Assembly (NCBI RefSeq): GCF_030548175.1
Contig: NZ_JAUORX010000002.1
Span: forward strand, 400,553 to 464,552
DNA: 64,000 bases
Direction: 5' to 3'
Source of the DNA: Cognatishimia sp. 1_MG-2023
GTDB lineage: Bacteria; Pseudomonadota; Alphaproteobacteria; Rhodobacterales; Rhodobacteraceae
The translations under genes were made by a program, and so were the position numbers. Shown in pieces: positions 16,553 through 25,565 of this stretch (position 1 is the first letter of the stretch; every line of letters begins with the position of its first letter). A model generated the notes under the pieces. It saw nothing but the letters and a program-made list of their open reading frames with translations. It did no database searches and was not told the origin of the DNA.

Positions 16553-16758
16553 CTCGTCGTCCTTGTATTATTGGTCTTGTGTTTCTGGCGTGAGGCGTCT
16601 TATGGACTATTCAGATCGATTCGGGTACCCTGTTTTTGCATAGCATTTATGCAGAATACGCATGGCTGCGAACCAAATAGGCCGTCTTGTCACTCATCGA
16701 CCGCCGAGATATAGGTGCTTTCAAAATCCAATCAACCTTTTTGTCATGGTTTTGTCAT

Positions 16759-17322
16759 ATGCCCAAGATTAACGGTAACGAAATTCGCCCCGGTAACACG
16801 CTGGAGCATAACGGTGGTCTTTGGGCCGCTGTCAAAGTCGATCACGTGAAGCCTGGTAAGGGCGGCGCCTTTGCTCAGGTTGAAATGCGCAACTTGCGGA
16901 ACGGATCGAAACTGAACGAACGCTTCCGTTCTGCGGATAAAGTGGAGCGTGTACGTCTGGAGCAAAAGGACCAACAGTTCCTTTATGAATCCGATGGCAT
17001 GCTGGTGTTCATGGACACCGAAACCTACGAACAGATTGAATTGCCTGCAGAATTGCTGGGTGACCGCCGTCCGTTCTTGCAGGATGGTATGACCATTCAG
17101 GTTGAATTCTACGAAGAAGAAGCGCTGAACGCGGCCGTGCCACAAAAGGTGACATGCAAGATCGTAGAGACTGAGCCTGTCGTTAAAGGTCAGACTGCAG
17201 CGAACTCTTTCAAACCTGCGATTTTGGACAACGGCGTGAAGGTCATGGTGCCGCCGTTCGTGGGCCAAGATGAGATGATCATCGTGGACACTATCAGCAT
17301 GGAATATTCCGAACGCGCCTAA
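16759..17322 (+). CDS. efp: translation elongation factor P
   Basis: A 187-residue EF-P. The ATG at 16759 gives the family start [20 protein letters not shown]; the longer open frame is not supported. The N-terminal KOW-like domain carries the tip loop [14 protein letters not shown] with Lys34, the residue modified in E. coli-type EF-P, followed by two OB domains ending [11 protein letters not shown] relieves ribosome stalling at proline stretches. No modification enzyme (EpmA/B) is encoded nearby. Single gene, followed by a terminator. Confidence 0.95.
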   Translation: MPKINGNEIRPGNTLEHNGGLWAAVKVDHVKPGKGGAFAQVEMRNLRNGSKLNERFRSADKVERVRLEQKDQQFLYESDGMLVFMDTETYEQIELPAELLGDRRPFLQDGMTIQVEFYEEEALNAAVPQKVTCKIVETEPVVKGQTAANSFKPAILDNGVKVMVPPFVGQDEMIIVDTISMEYSERA

Positions 17323-17343
17323 GCGTTTTTTAACCAATTTCAG

Positions 17344-17375
17344 AGGCCGCGCTTTGAGAAATGCGCGGCCTTTTG
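17344..17375 (+). terminator. rho-independent terminator of efp
   Basis: GGCCGCGC and GCGCGGCC form an eight-base-pair stem with a ten-base loop, followed by TTTTGTGTTTTT. It begins about 22 bases after the efp stop. Confidence 0.9.
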
Positions 17376-17448
17376 TGTTTTTGCCTAAAATGCGATGCAA
17401 CGTTTTGAGGCAGGGCAGCGTGCCGTGACGTCATAATTCGGTCATGTG

Positions 17449-17486
17449 GAAATTCGTACGTTTCGGCGCTTGAAACGTACGATTCG
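17449..17486. repeat. 38-bp inverted-repeat unit, copy 1
   Basis: TCGTACGTTTC and GAAACGTACGA flank a seven-base spacer (GGCGCTT). The whole unit recurs in opposite orientation at 57598-57635 with about 32 of 38 bases identical and a different spacer. It sits in the 320-base convergent gap between efp and a LysR gene, after the efp terminator. The rest of that gap holds no gene. Confidence 0.75.
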
Positions 17487-17642
17487 TGTTTTGGTAGCGG
17501 CAGGGGGTGTTGGCCGTCAGGCTGGTATGCATTTTGCTACATAATTGCTCCCACGATCTCGCAACGAATTTTGGCGCGCAGGCGTAAAGTCCGTTCTGAG
17601 CGCAAGGAGACGGTTGCTGCAAAAACATGGATAGCCACATTT

Positions 17643-18500
17643 CTAGACTTTGGCCAAATATGCAGATCGGATAGCTGCTTTCATCGCGTCTTGCGGTCCT
17701 GTGTCGCGTGACCCGCTTGACGCCATCACCAGCTTTGAGGTTGGTGTACTGCCGAAGCCAAGGCCGTTGCTCACGACTGACAGACCAGAGTGCAAGGATG
17801 AGCGGCCCAGTAGGCCAACTGCGATCCCGGCTTCGACTGCTGCGATGACGCCTGCAACGCTTTGACTGGAATAGACGATGCGGTATGGCTTTCCGCTGGC
17901 TTTAAGGGAACTAATCGCAGCGTCGCGCCACCAACAGGCGTGGTCGAACAAGGCCACAGGCAGGCAATCAACGGTCAGAAATTCCTGATGCGCAGAGGAC
18001 ACCCAGCATGTTGGGTCTTCTATCAGCACTTCTTCATGTTCTTTCGGACATTCCACCTCATAAATTGCGAGGTCGAGTGTTCCCTTGTCTAGCGCGTCAG
18101 GGAATTGGGCGCTTAACGCACAGGTTACATCCAACTCGACTTTGGGGTGGTGGCGGGTGAAAGATGCGATGATCTCTACCAGCTTGGCCCGGCCGTGATC
18201 GTCAGGGATACCTACGCGTAGTTTGCCAGTTACAGTCTGTTGGGAGATGTCTTGCAGCACGGTGTCGAGGCGCGCGGTGATTTCGAGGGCTACGGGCAGC
18301 AACTGGCGGCCAGTGTCGCTTAGGACAACGCCGCGCCCGTGCCGTTCAAAGACGGGTTGCCCAAGGATAGCTTCGAGGCGCTTGATCTGAAGACTGGTGG
18401 CAGATTGAGAGCGATGGATGCGCGCTGCGCCATCTGTGACGCTGCCTGCTTCAGTTACGGCGACGAAGGTACGTAGCAAATCACTGTCGAGATTGACCAT
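17643..18500 (-). CDS. LysR-family transcriptional regulator
   Basis: A 285-residue LysR regulator. The N-terminal winged helix reads LDSDLLRTFVAVTEAGSVTD and RIHRSQSATSLQIKRLEAIL, and the remainder is the periplasmic-binding-like effector domain. It is somewhat short at the C-terminus compared with many family members (about 300). The gene is divergent from the UPF0718 permease (86-base gap), the likely target of control. The effector is unknown. Confidence 0.85.
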   Translation of the reverse strand: MVNLDSDLLRTFVAVTEAGSVTDGAARIHRSQSATSLQIKRLEAILGQPVFERHGRGVVLSDTGRQLLPVALEITARLDTVLQDISQQTVTGKLRVGIPDDHGRAKLVEIIASFTRHHPKVELDVTCALSAQFPDALDKGTLDLAIYEVECPKEHEEVLIEDPTCWVSSAHQEFLTVDCLPVALFDHACWWRDAAISSLKASGKPYRIVYSSQSVAGVIAAVEAGIAVGLLGRSSLHSGLSVVSNGLGFGSTPTSKLVMASSGSRDTGPQDAMKAAIRSAYLAKV

Positions 18501-18585
18501 TCGTTTTCCCGATATCAGAAATTGAAGGTATTCGTTTCACAGATGGCATGCCTGCCGGTACTCTTCAAGGCTAGAGGAGTATCCG

Positions 18586-19608
18586 ATGTCTGATCAGACA
18601 GTTGCCCGCCGACTATCTAACAAGAAACCCGTATTGTGGGGAATGTGCCTATTCGTGTTGATAGGCATGTGCATTGTATGGCCAGAGCACTCTGTGCAGG
18701 CTGCTAAGTTTGTTCTTTGGGGGCTGGTTGTTGTAACTCCCATCGTCGTTCCGGGCATTTTTCTGGCTGCGTGGATCATTGCAAGCGGAGCAGATGCACA
18801 CATTGCCGACGCGTTCGAGGGCAAGACGATGAGAACGGTGGCGGTGGCCTCTTTGATTGGCGCGATTACTCCGGTTTGTGGCGTGACGGTTTTGCCATTG
18901 ATGGCTGGGCTTTTAGCAGCGGGCGTTCCGCTTGCCCCGATCATGGCATTCTGGTTGTCGTCCCCGATCACGGACCCAGCCATGCTTGCGACGACGGCCG
19001 CGACCCTTGGCCTGCACTTTGCAATTGGTAAAACGCTTGCGGCCTTCGGCTTGGGGGTCTTTGGCGGTGGGATCACTACACTGTTTGCCAAGACCTCTTG
19101 GGCGCTGAATGCGCTTCGCGACAACGGGCTGGCGCGCCAACTCAGCGCGGAACGTTGCGGAGCGGTTCAAACATTCGAGCCTTGGATTTGGAGATCGGGG
19201 GCACGTCGGCGGGCTTTTCGTACTCAGTTTTGGGCAACAACGCGGCTCATCCTGATTTGCTTGGTCCCAGCATTCACAGCCGAGTATGCGTTGAATGCTG
19301 CGCTTACGCCGGGATTGCTTGGCGCCTATCTGGGGGAGGGCCAGTGGTGGGCCATACCTGCGGCCGTTTTTGTTGGCGCACCGGCCTATATTGATGGCTA
19401 CGCAGCGCTTCCCTTGACGCGTGGCTTGATTGAAAATGGCATGTCTGAAGGTGCCGCCATGGCCTTTTTGATCTCCGGTGGTGTTGTCAGTATCTGGGGA
19501 GCCCTGGCCATTGCCCCGGTCCTGAAGTTGAGACCTTTTTTGCTTTACCTTGCTTTGGCTGTTCTGGGTTCGTTGGCCGCGGGATATGCATTTGAGTGGG
19601 CCGTCTAG
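18586..19608 (+). CDS. UPF0718/YraQ-family permease
   Basis: A 340-residue integral membrane protein with about eight to ten hydrophobic segments. The blocks ASLIGAITPVCGVTVLPLMA and MAFWLSSPITDPAMLATTAA are the two conserved half-repeats of the YraQ/UPF0718 permease family, with conserved Cys and the SSP/TDP motif. Members are linked to metal or thiol-related export, but substrates are mostly unproven. AGAGGAG stands 6 bases before the ATG. The divergent LysR gene probably regulates it. Confidence 0.8.
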   Translation: MSDQTVARRLSNKKPVLWGMCLFVLIGMCIVWPEHSVQAAKFVLWGLVVVTPIVVPGIFLAAWIIASGADAHIADAFEGKTMRTVAVASLIGAITPVCGVTVLPLMAGLLAAGVPLAPIMAFWLSSPITDPAMLATTAATLGLHFAIGKTLAAFGLGVFGGGITTLFAKTSWALNALRDNGLARQLSAERCGAVQTFEPWIWRSGARRRAFRTQFWATTRLILICLVPAFTAEYALNAALTPGLLGAYLGEGQWWAIPAAVFVGAPAYIDGYAALPLTRGLIENGMSEGAAMAFLISGGVVSIWGALAIAPVLKLRPFLLYLALAVLGSLAAGYAFEWAV

Positions 19609-19752
19609 AAGGCGGCAGCTAGCGAGAGTGGAGATGGGCGCACGCGTTGCGGCGGGGAGGCTAATGTTTGGCTGCTATGACGTACGCACCAGTTTCCATT
19701 TGTTAGCACTTTGGCCGGAAGGTGGGTGCTCGGGTGAAGCGATTGGGGCGGT

Positions 19753-20013
19753 ATGTTCGAGCAGGAATGGATAGCGGCAAGCGTTTTGCGGGACAATCTG
19801 TCCAAGACCCTTGCTGAGGTGGCACACAGCGATCGGCGTTTGTTGATCACTTGGCGAGGGGCTCCGGCGGCGGCGTTGGTGTCTTTGTCGGATTTGAAAC
19901 TGTTGGAAGAGTTTCATCGGGACTCGGCTGAACAGCGGGAGTTGCGGCATCAAATGCATATGGAGCGGTTCCGGCGTGCGCAGGCTTTGGAACGTGGCAG
20001 TTTGATTGGTTAG
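19753..20013 (+). CDS. Phd/YefM-type antitoxin-like protein, no toxin beside it
   Basis: An 86-residue protein with the Phd/YefM pattern: WIAASVLRDNLSKTLAEVAH (DNA-binding N-terminus), LLITWRGAPAAALVSLSDLK (the R/G-x-P-x-A-A-L-V-S-x-x-D-L core) and a charged C-terminal helix. Type II antitoxins of this kind normally precede a RelE, Doc or PIN toxin. The next 154 bases contain no toxin frame; the following gene is a dioxygenase. It is thus an orphan antitoxin or a stand-alone regulator. Confidence 0.7.
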   Translation: MFEQEWIAASVLRDNLSKTLAEVAHSDRRLLITWRGAPAAALVSLSDLKLLEEFHRDSAEQRELRHQMHMERFRRAQALERGSLIG

Positions 20014-20167
20014 GCTTGCGTGGTTGACCGGCGCTGGTTAGGCTTTTGGCATGTTAGTTGTGATTGGAAGAAATCCGGGCCATCCCTTTGCGAAGGCCTA
20101 TGTTTGGTGGCCTCCGCCCGCGGTGTGAGCTGCATCCATTTTCCATGACATTCTAACGGAGCATTTC

Positions 20168-21271
20168 ATGCAACCGACACTGACTGTGGGCGCAACGCGC
20201 CTTGATCTGCGATGGCCTGATGGCATCACGGGCAACTATCCTTTTATCTGGCTGCGAGACACGGACCCGAGTGGCTTTCACCCCAAGACTGGCGAGCGGG
20301 TGTTTGAGCTGACTTCTGTGCCCTTGGACATTGTGCCTACTGCTGTGGCGTTGAGCGACGAGCATCTGTTGGTCACATGGCCCGGGGCGGCGGAGCCAAG
20401 CGCGTTTGATCTGGAGTGGATCAAGGCGCATCGTCCGGGGCAGCGTCGGGAGGATCCAGCGGATTTGCCGTTTCAGTTATGGCGCGCGGCGGATGGGGCT
20501 GCGGGTGTGCCGCGGTTTGAGGCGGATGATCTGGATGATCCGGCGGAGTTTTTGCGGTGGCTCAAGGCAACCAAGCAATATGGGTTGTCGATTGTTCAGG
20601 GCATGGCTGACATGACGGCGGCGGGCACGGATATTGCGCGCCGGGTGGGGCATTTGCGGGAGACGAATTTTGGGCTGACGTTTGAGGTGATGTCCAAGCC
20701 TGATCCGAATAATCTGGCCTATACGTCTGACGCTTTGCCGTTGCACACGGATTTGCCGAACCAAGAGCTGCCGCCGGGGTTTCAGTTTTTGCATTGTCTG
20801 GCGAATGAAGCTGAGGGCGGCGGATCGACGTTTTGCGATGCGCGGGCTGTGGCCGAGGATTTGCGCGCGCTTGATCCAGAGGCGTTTGAGGTTTTGTCTA
20901 CTGTCGCTGTGCCGTTTCGGTTTCAGGATGGGACTGCTGATTTGCGTAGTCGCAAGACGATGATCGTTTTAGATGATCAAGGGCGGGTGGTTGAGGTTTG
21001 TATCAATGCCCATATTGCCGACATTGTGGATTTACCTGCCGATCAGATGGAGGCGTTTTATCGGGCCTATCGTCAGTTGATGATGATGACGCGCGGGGCA
21101 GATTACACGATCTCGCTAAAGCTACAGGCGGGCGAGATGGTGGTGTTTAACAACCGCGCGGTGCTCCATGGGCGCGAGGCCTTTGACCCGCAAACGGGGC
21201 GGCGGCATTTGCACGGTTGTTATGTGGACCGGGGCGAATGGGATAGCCGCATTCGCGTGATGTCGCGTTAG
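20168..21271 (+). CDS. gamma-butyrobetaine dioxygenase-like TauD/TfdA oxygenase
   Basis: A 367-residue Fe(II)/2-oxoglutarate dioxygenase of the GBBH/trimethyllysine dioxygenase type. The first about 90 residues form the DUF971-like domain (LDLRWPDGITGNYPFIWLRD) typical of these enzymes. The catalytic domain has the HxD motif in LPLHTDLPNQELPPGFQFLH (about residues 191-210) and the distal His in NNRAVLHGREAF near residue 333. Known members hydroxylate gamma-butyrobetaine to carnitine or related betaines, common marine substrates. GGAG precedes the ATG. Its stop overlaps the convergent ygfZ gene by four bases. Confidence 0.8.
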   Translation: MQPTLTVGATRLDLRWPDGITGNYPFIWLRDTDPSGFHPKTGERVFELTSVPLDIVPTAVALSDEHLLVTWPGAAEPSAFDLEWIKAHRPGQRREDPADLPFQLWRAADGAAGVPRFEADDLDDPAEFLRWLKATKQYGLSIVQGMADMTAAGTDIARRVGHLRETNFGLTFEVMSKPDPNNLAYTSDALPLHTDLPNQELPPGFQFLHCLANEAEGGGSTFCDARAVAEDLRALDPEAFEVLSTVAVPFRFQDGTADLRSRKTMIVLDDQGRVVEVCINAHIADIVDLPADQMEAFYRAYRQLMMMTRGADYTISLKLQAGEMVVFNNRAVLHGREAFDPQTGRRHLHGCYVDRGEWDSRIRVMSR

Positions 21272-22008
21272 GCTTTGTAATAGACAGTGGCCGCGCCTGC
21301 CTGCATTTCAGGTTGGGCGCGGTCGTAGCGCAGGTAGGCGAGGGCTTGGTCGCCTGCGCGGCTATGGAGCGTGCCGACAGGTTTGCCGTTTGCGGTGATG
21401 GCGGTGCCCGGTTCTGCGTCACCTTGGATTGTGACGGTGGCGAGGCCTTTGCGCAGTTCGGTTTTGTGCTTCATACGGGCGGTGACCTCTTGGCCGACGT
21501 AGCAGCCTTTGCGGAAATCAACGCCGTTGATGCGTTCAAACCCCATTTCGAGGATGTAGCTGTCTGGTGTTAGCTCGATGCCGGTTTGTGGCACTTGAGC
21601 TGCGATGTGGAGGGCTGTCCAATCGGTGGAATCACTTTGTGCCGGTGTGTCGCGGTAGGCGCGCCAGCCGAGGGAGGCGTCGCGGGGATCTTGCAAGCCG
21701 TCGCTGGGCAGATCGCCGAGGCCTTGGTGCACATGCAGGGCGCTGTCAGTGATGGCGACGTCGGCGCGCAGTTTGTACATGGTCAGGCGCATTTTTAGCA
21801 TGTCGCCGAGGCTGGCATCCACGTCCAGCAGGATGGCATCCCCTTGGCGGGATAGGAAAAAATCGGCCAGATATTTGCCTTGGGGGGTTAGGATAGCCGC
21901 ATAGACCAACCCGTCGTCCAGCTTTTTCAGGTCATTGGTGATCAGGCCTTGCAAGAAGGTCTCTGCATCGGATCCAGTGATTTCGAACAGCGCGCGTGGG
22001 TGGGTCAT
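21268..22008 (-). CDS. ygfZ: folate-binding protein YgfZ/CAF17 family
   Basis: A 246-residue GcvT-related protein. The signature KGCYVGQEVTARMKHKTELR, with its conserved Cys, is the YgfZ/CAF17 motif. These tetrahydrofolate-binding proteins help assemble or repair certain [4Fe-4S] enzymes. The start could be at 22029 (seven residues longer); I prefer the ATG at 22008, which begins with THPRALFEITGSDAETFLQG as in relatives. Single gene, convergent with the dioxygenase and divergent from the glycosyltransferase. Confidence 0.85.
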   Translation of the reverse strand: MTHPRALFEITGSDAETFLQGLITNDLKKLDDGLVYAAILTPQGKYLADFFLSRQGDAILLDVDASLGDMLKMRLTMYKLRADVAITDSALHVHQGLGDLPSDGLQDPRDASLGWRAYRDTPAQSDSTDWTALHIAAQVPQTGIELTPDSYILEMGFERINGVDFRKGCYVGQEVTARMKHKTELRKGLATVTIQGDAEPGTAITANGKPVGTLHSRAGDQALAYLRYDRAQPEMQAGAATVYYKA

Positions 22009-22077
22009 GGGTTGGTCCTGTAAATTCATATCTTGTTAATATAGATAGGTGCGAGCCGTGCAACAGGGGGACATGTT

Positions 22078-22755
22078 ATGCGCGCACCGCTTTCCGTCGT
22101 AATTCCGACGTTGAATGCAGAAATAGGGCTGGCGACATCCTTGCCTGCGCTGATGGAAGGGCTATCATCTGGGGTCATTCGAGAGGTTATCTTCTCGGAC
22201 GGTGGATCTGTGGATGGGACCAAGTTGATGGCCGAGGATTCGGGGGCTGTGTTTGTGACGGGGCCTGCATCGCGTGGTGGTCAGTTGCGGCGCGGGGCCG
22301 AGGCGGCGGCCGGAGAATGGTTGTTGTTTCTGCACGCGGATACTGTTTTGTCGCCGGGTTGGAGTGCCGCTGTGGAGGCGCATTTGCCGAGCGCGCAGCC
22401 GGGCTATGGGCGGTTGCAGTTTGCGGGTGGCGGTTTTGCTGGGCGTTTGGTGGCTGGCTGGGCGAACCTACGGTCGCGGGTGTTTGGCTTGCCTTATGGC
22501 GATCAAAGCCTGTTGATCCCGCGTTCTTTGTACAAACAGGCCGGCGGGTATCGCGATATTCCGTTGATGGAAGATGTGGCGATGGCGCGGGTTTTGAGGG
22601 GGCGGTTGCACGCCTTGCCCTATGTGGCGATGACAAGTGCCGAACGCTATCAGCGCAATGGCTGGTTGCGACGCGGGAGCCGCAACCTTTGGACTTTGAT
22701 CCGGTTCTTCTTTGGCGTGTCGCCAGAGCGTTTGGCGGCTGACTACCGCCGCTGA
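22078..22755 (+). CDS. family 2 glycosyltransferase, TIGR04283-like
   Basis: A 225-residue GT-A glycosyltransferase. The N-terminus LSVVIPTLNAEIGLATSLPA, the substrate loop FSDGGSVDGT, the RGGQLRRGAEAA segment and the DxD-type FLHADT (about residue 85) match the TIGR04283 group, some members of which are named for arsenosugar biosynthesis. No arsenic genes are nearby, so the acceptor is unknown. Its stop (22753-22755) directly abuts the stop of the convergent ABC exporter. Confidence 0.8.
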   Translation: MRAPLSVVIPTLNAEIGLATSLPALMEGLSSGVIREVIFSDGGSVDGTKLMAEDSGAVFVTGPASRGGQLRRGAEAAAGEWLLFLHADTVLSPGWSAAVEAHLPSAQPGYGRLQFAGGGFAGRLVAGWANLRSRVFGLPYGDQSLLIPRSLYKQAGGYRDIPLMEDVAMARVLRGRLHALPYVAMTSAERYQRNGWLRRGSRNLWTLIRFFFGVSPERLAADYRR

Positions 22756-24636
22756 TCAGACCTTTGGCAGGCGTGTGAACAGACGACTCCAGAAGCCTTT
22801 TTGAGCTTTAGGCGCGTTGAGTGCGGGAACATTGGTTTGACGTGCGGCTTGTTCTGCAGTTGGGCCGCTGGTTGCGAATTGCAGGTTGTACAATTCCGCA
22901 TAAGCACCGTTTTGGGCCAAGAGTTCGTCGTGACGGCCTTCTTCGACAACGCGGCCTTTGTCCATCACCACGATTTTATCCGCTTCGCGCACGGTCGATA
23001 GACGGTGTGCGATGACAAGCGTTGTGTGGTCTTTGGACAGCTTATCCAAGGCGTCTTGGACGAGGACTTCGGATTGGGCGTCTAGCGCGCTGGTGGCTTC
23101 GTCCAGCAGCAAGAAAGGCGTATTACGCAGAAGGGCGCGGGCGATGACAACGCGCTGACGCTGACCGCCAGACAAGCCGCTGCCGCGTGGGCCAACACGT
23201 GTGTCGAGACCTTCGGGCATTTTACGTACGAAGTCGCTGACGTGGGCGGCATCAAGCACAGCCATCAGTTGCTTTTCGGTGACTTGATCGCGGCCCAGCA
23301 AGACGTTCTCGCGTAGGCTTTCGTCAAACAGCATGGCGTCTTGGGACACGACGGAAAAGAGATCGCGTAGTTTGTCGAGGTTGAGCTGATTGGTGGCGGT
23401 GCCGCCAATGGTAACGCTGCCGGATTGTGGATCAACGAGCCGTGTTAAGACGTTGAAGATGGTCGATTTCCCAGCGCCCGAGGCCCCAACAATGGCGGTG
23501 GTTTCGCCCGCTTTGGCGGTGAAGCTGGTGCCGTCGAGGACTTTGGATTCGCCATAAGACAGATGCACGTCCTCTAGAACGATGTCGGCGGCACCGGTTG
23601 GGATTGGTTTTGGCTTGGCCGGGCTTTGCAGCGTTGGCTCTGCGTCGAGCAGCTCTTTGAGACGTTCGATGCTGGCCGCTGCAATCTGCCATTGGCCACT
23701 GACCGCGCCGAGGCGGCGTAGGGGTTCAAAGGCAAAGCCGAGGGCGGTGAAGAAGGTCATGAACTGACCCACGGTTTTTTCGCCTGCGATGATCTCGCCG
23801 CCGCCATAGACCAGAACACCCAGAAAGCCGAGACCTGCCATGATGTCGATCAGGCCGGGAATGGTGGCGGCACCTGCGGCTGAGCGGACTTCGGTTTTGA
23901 CAAGCGAATTGGTGAGGCTGCGGAACTGTTCGGATTGATAATCTTCAAGGCGGTTGAGTTTAACCGCGACGATGCCGTGGAAGATTTCGTCAAGCCGAGT
24001 GGCAAGACGCGCGCCCAGATCGCGTGCTTCGCGGGCGCGGCGGCGGACGAATTTTTGCACCAATACAGAAGGTAGAACGAGAACAGGCGTGCCGATGCAG
24101 GCCACCAAGGTCCAACGCCAATCAACAGAGACCGCCACAGACATCAGGACAATCAATGAAATCGCATCACGTCCGGCGCCGGTGATGATTGTGCTCCAGA
24201 CTGTATTGATCTGCATGACGTCAGATTGCAGACGTTGGATCAGATAGCCGGGAGGATGGGTTTGGTGGAACGCATTGTCCTGCCGCATCAAGCGGTCCAG
24301 CAGCCGTGTGCGCAGATCGGCTGCGGTTTTTTGCGAAATCTGGGTCAGGATGACCTTTTGCGCGATAGAGGCCAGCGCGCGTGAGATAAAGATCGTCATG
24401 ATCACAACGCCGACCCACCAAAGCGCATCTGCTTGGCCATCAGTAAAGACGCTGTCAAACATCGGCTGCATCATCCAACTGAGCGCGCCCAGCATGGAGC
24501 CTTCGACGGTCATGAAGAGCAGGGCCAATATCAGCAGAAGAATGTGCTTGGACAAGAAATTGCGCCAGAGCCAGCCGATCAGTTTTGGATTGGGCTTGGC
24601 TGGAACCTGTGCGGGCGTGTCACTGTTGTTTGTCAC
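22756..24636 (-). CDS. ABC exporter, fused permease-ATPase (MsbA-like)
   Basis: A 626-residue half-transporter. Six transmembrane helices occupy about residues 20-330 (including FLSKHILLLILALLFMTVEG). The ATPase domain has Walker A GASGAGKS (about residue 380), Q-loop SQDAML, signature LSGGQRQR and Walker B FLLLDEATSALD. Exporters of this form flip lipids or drugs and work as homodimers. Related genes in Rhodobacterales are often annotated as MsbA-like; the substrate is not evident from context. It starts with GTG; I see no better ATG. Complete. Confidence 0.85.
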   Translation of the reverse strand: MTNNSDTPAQVPAKPNPKLIGWLWRNFLSKHILLLILALLFMTVEGSMLGALSWMMQPMFDSVFTDGQADALWWVGVVIMTIFISRALASIAQKVILTQISQKTAADLRTRLLDRLMRQDNAFHQTHPPGYLIQRLQSDVMQINTVWSTIITGAGRDAISLIVLMSVAVSVDWRWTLVACIGTPVLVLPSVLVQKFVRRRAREARDLGARLATRLDEIFHGIVAVKLNRLEDYQSEQFRSLTNSLVKTEVRSAAGAATIPGLIDIMAGLGFLGVLVYGGGEIIAGEKTVGQFMTFFTALGFAFEPLRRLGAVSGQWQIAAASIERLKELLDAEPTLQSPAKPKPIPTGAADIVLEDVHLSYGESKVLDGTSFTAKAGETTAIVGASGAGKSTIFNVLTRLVDPQSGSVTIGGTATNQLNLDKLRDLFSVVSQDAMLFDESLRENVLLGRDQVTEKQLMAVLDAAHVSDFVRKMPEGLDTRVGPRGSGLSGGQRQRVVIARALLRNTPFLLLDEATSALDAQSEVLVQDALDKLSKDHTTLVIAHRLSTVREADKIVVMDKGRVVEEGRHDELLAQNGAYAELYNLQFATSGPTAEQAARQTNVPALNAPKAQKGFWSRLFTRLPKV

Positions 24637-24785
24637 GAGAGTGTCGACATCCTGTATTTGAACGCCTGCGGGGACGTTACCTGATGGTAGGCTGTGTTGC
24701 GCTGATCTTCAAACGCGATTTTCTAAGCGCCTCGTGTAGTCTGGCTGGGGATTGGTCGCAAGGGCGCGTTGCGTGGCGCAGGCAG

Positions 24786-24836
24786 GCCGGGGCGCTGCCC
24801 CGGACCCCGAGGTATTTGGATCAAGAAAAAGCAGGG
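24786..24836 (+). repeat. dispersed 3'-end repeat, type A
   Basis: A GC hairpin (CCGGGGCGCTGCCCCGG) followed by CCCCGAGGTATTTGGATCA and AGAAAAAGCAGG. The same module recurs near 33639, 36757, 39455 and 52921. It ends one base before the stop codon of the small membrane-protein gene on the minus strand. Confidence 0.8.
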
Positions 24837-24837
24837 C

Positions 24838-25005
24838 TTAGGTCGCGAGGCGGGAAATGCCGGTGTTTAGGAAAAGCGCGAGCAGAAAGACAGGTACCAA
24901 GCCCCAGAGCGCCCAGATGGCGGTGAATATCCACATCAGATTGACGAAGCCCATCACGAGCGCGGCTGTGGTGTAATCTGGTGCGGGCTGGCTGTGGCGT
25001 GTCAT
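24838..25005 (-). CDS. small membrane protein, 55 aa
   Basis: The ATG at 25005 has a strong AAGGAG site 7 bases upstream, so I prefer it to the longer frame. The protein is MTRHSQPAPDYTTAALVMGF followed by a hydrophobic run (VNLMWIFTAIWALWGLVPVF) and LLALFLNTGISRLAT, giving two membrane helices. I do not recognise a named family. Small proteins of this make-up are common in Rhodobacterales. It stands alone between the ABC exporter and the RidA gene. Confidence 0.65.
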   Translation of the reverse strand: MTRHSQPAPDYTTAALVMGFVNLMWIFTAIWALWGLVPVFLLALFLNTGISRLAT

Positions 25006-25121
25006 GCGGCTCTCCTTAATGGGAGGATAGCGCATTTTTGGAATTTGACGAAATCAGGGGTTTGTGAGTTTTTGTTGCGCCAGCCCGTTTGCTTGAGGGT
25101 AGGGCTGGCGCAGGGATTGGT

Positions 25122-25517
25122 TTAGGCCGCCGCGGTGGCTTCGATTTCAAACATCAGCCCGGGGATGGCTAAGCGGGTGACGCCCAGCAATGTCATTGGT
25201 GGCGCGGATTGGAGGGGGCCAAAGCGCATGCCGAATAGATCAAAGTGCTTTAGCGCCTCGTCGACATCGGTGGCGTAGATGCCAAGGCGGATGATGTTTT
25301 CTAGGCCCATATCGGCGCCTTTTAGGACGGTTTCCAAATTGTCCAACGCCAGCGCGATCTGGCCACGCATATCGCCGATGTGCTGTGGGGCACCGTTTTC
25401 GTCGACAGCGGTTTGACCTGCGCAGATGACTTGGCAGGTTTGGCCTTGGATGATCTCAGCTTGATTGTAGCCGAGTTTCAAAGACCAGTCCCATGGGTTT
25501 ACAGCAGTACGTTGCAT
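25122..25517 (-). CDS. RidA family protein
   Basis: A 131-residue protein of the RidA/YjgF superfamily. The ATG at 25517 has an AAGGAG site; the longer frame would run through the divergent promoter. Recognisable blocks are VICAGQTAVDENGAPQHIGD, MRGQIALALDNLETVLKGAD and a C-terminal GLMFEIEATA. The catalytic Arg of true RidA near the position before GLMFEIEA is replaced (VTRLAIPGLMFEIEA), as in many paralogues, so enamine deaminase activity is not certain. Divergent from a WYL regulator 87 bases away, which probably controls it. Confidence 0.8.
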   Translation of the reverse strand: MQRTAVNPWDWSLKLGYNQAEIIQGQTCQVICAGQTAVDENGAPQHIGDMRGQIALALDNLETVLKGADMGLENIIRLGIYATDVDEALKHFDLFGMRFGPLQSAPPMTLLGVTRLAIPGLMFEIEATAAA

Positions 25518-25565
25518 TGTTGGAATCTCCTTGTTTGTGTTGCTGTCTGCTGTGTAGGATTTAAA

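Noticed and set aside
17431..17640. Open frame of 69 codons on the minus strand
   Set aside because: It runs through the 38-bp inverted repeat, has no site or family likeness.
20051..20128. 25-codon frame (MLVVIGRNPGHPFAKAYVWW...) after the orphan antitoxin
   Set aside because: No ribosome-binding site and no resemblance to a toxin; too short to judge.
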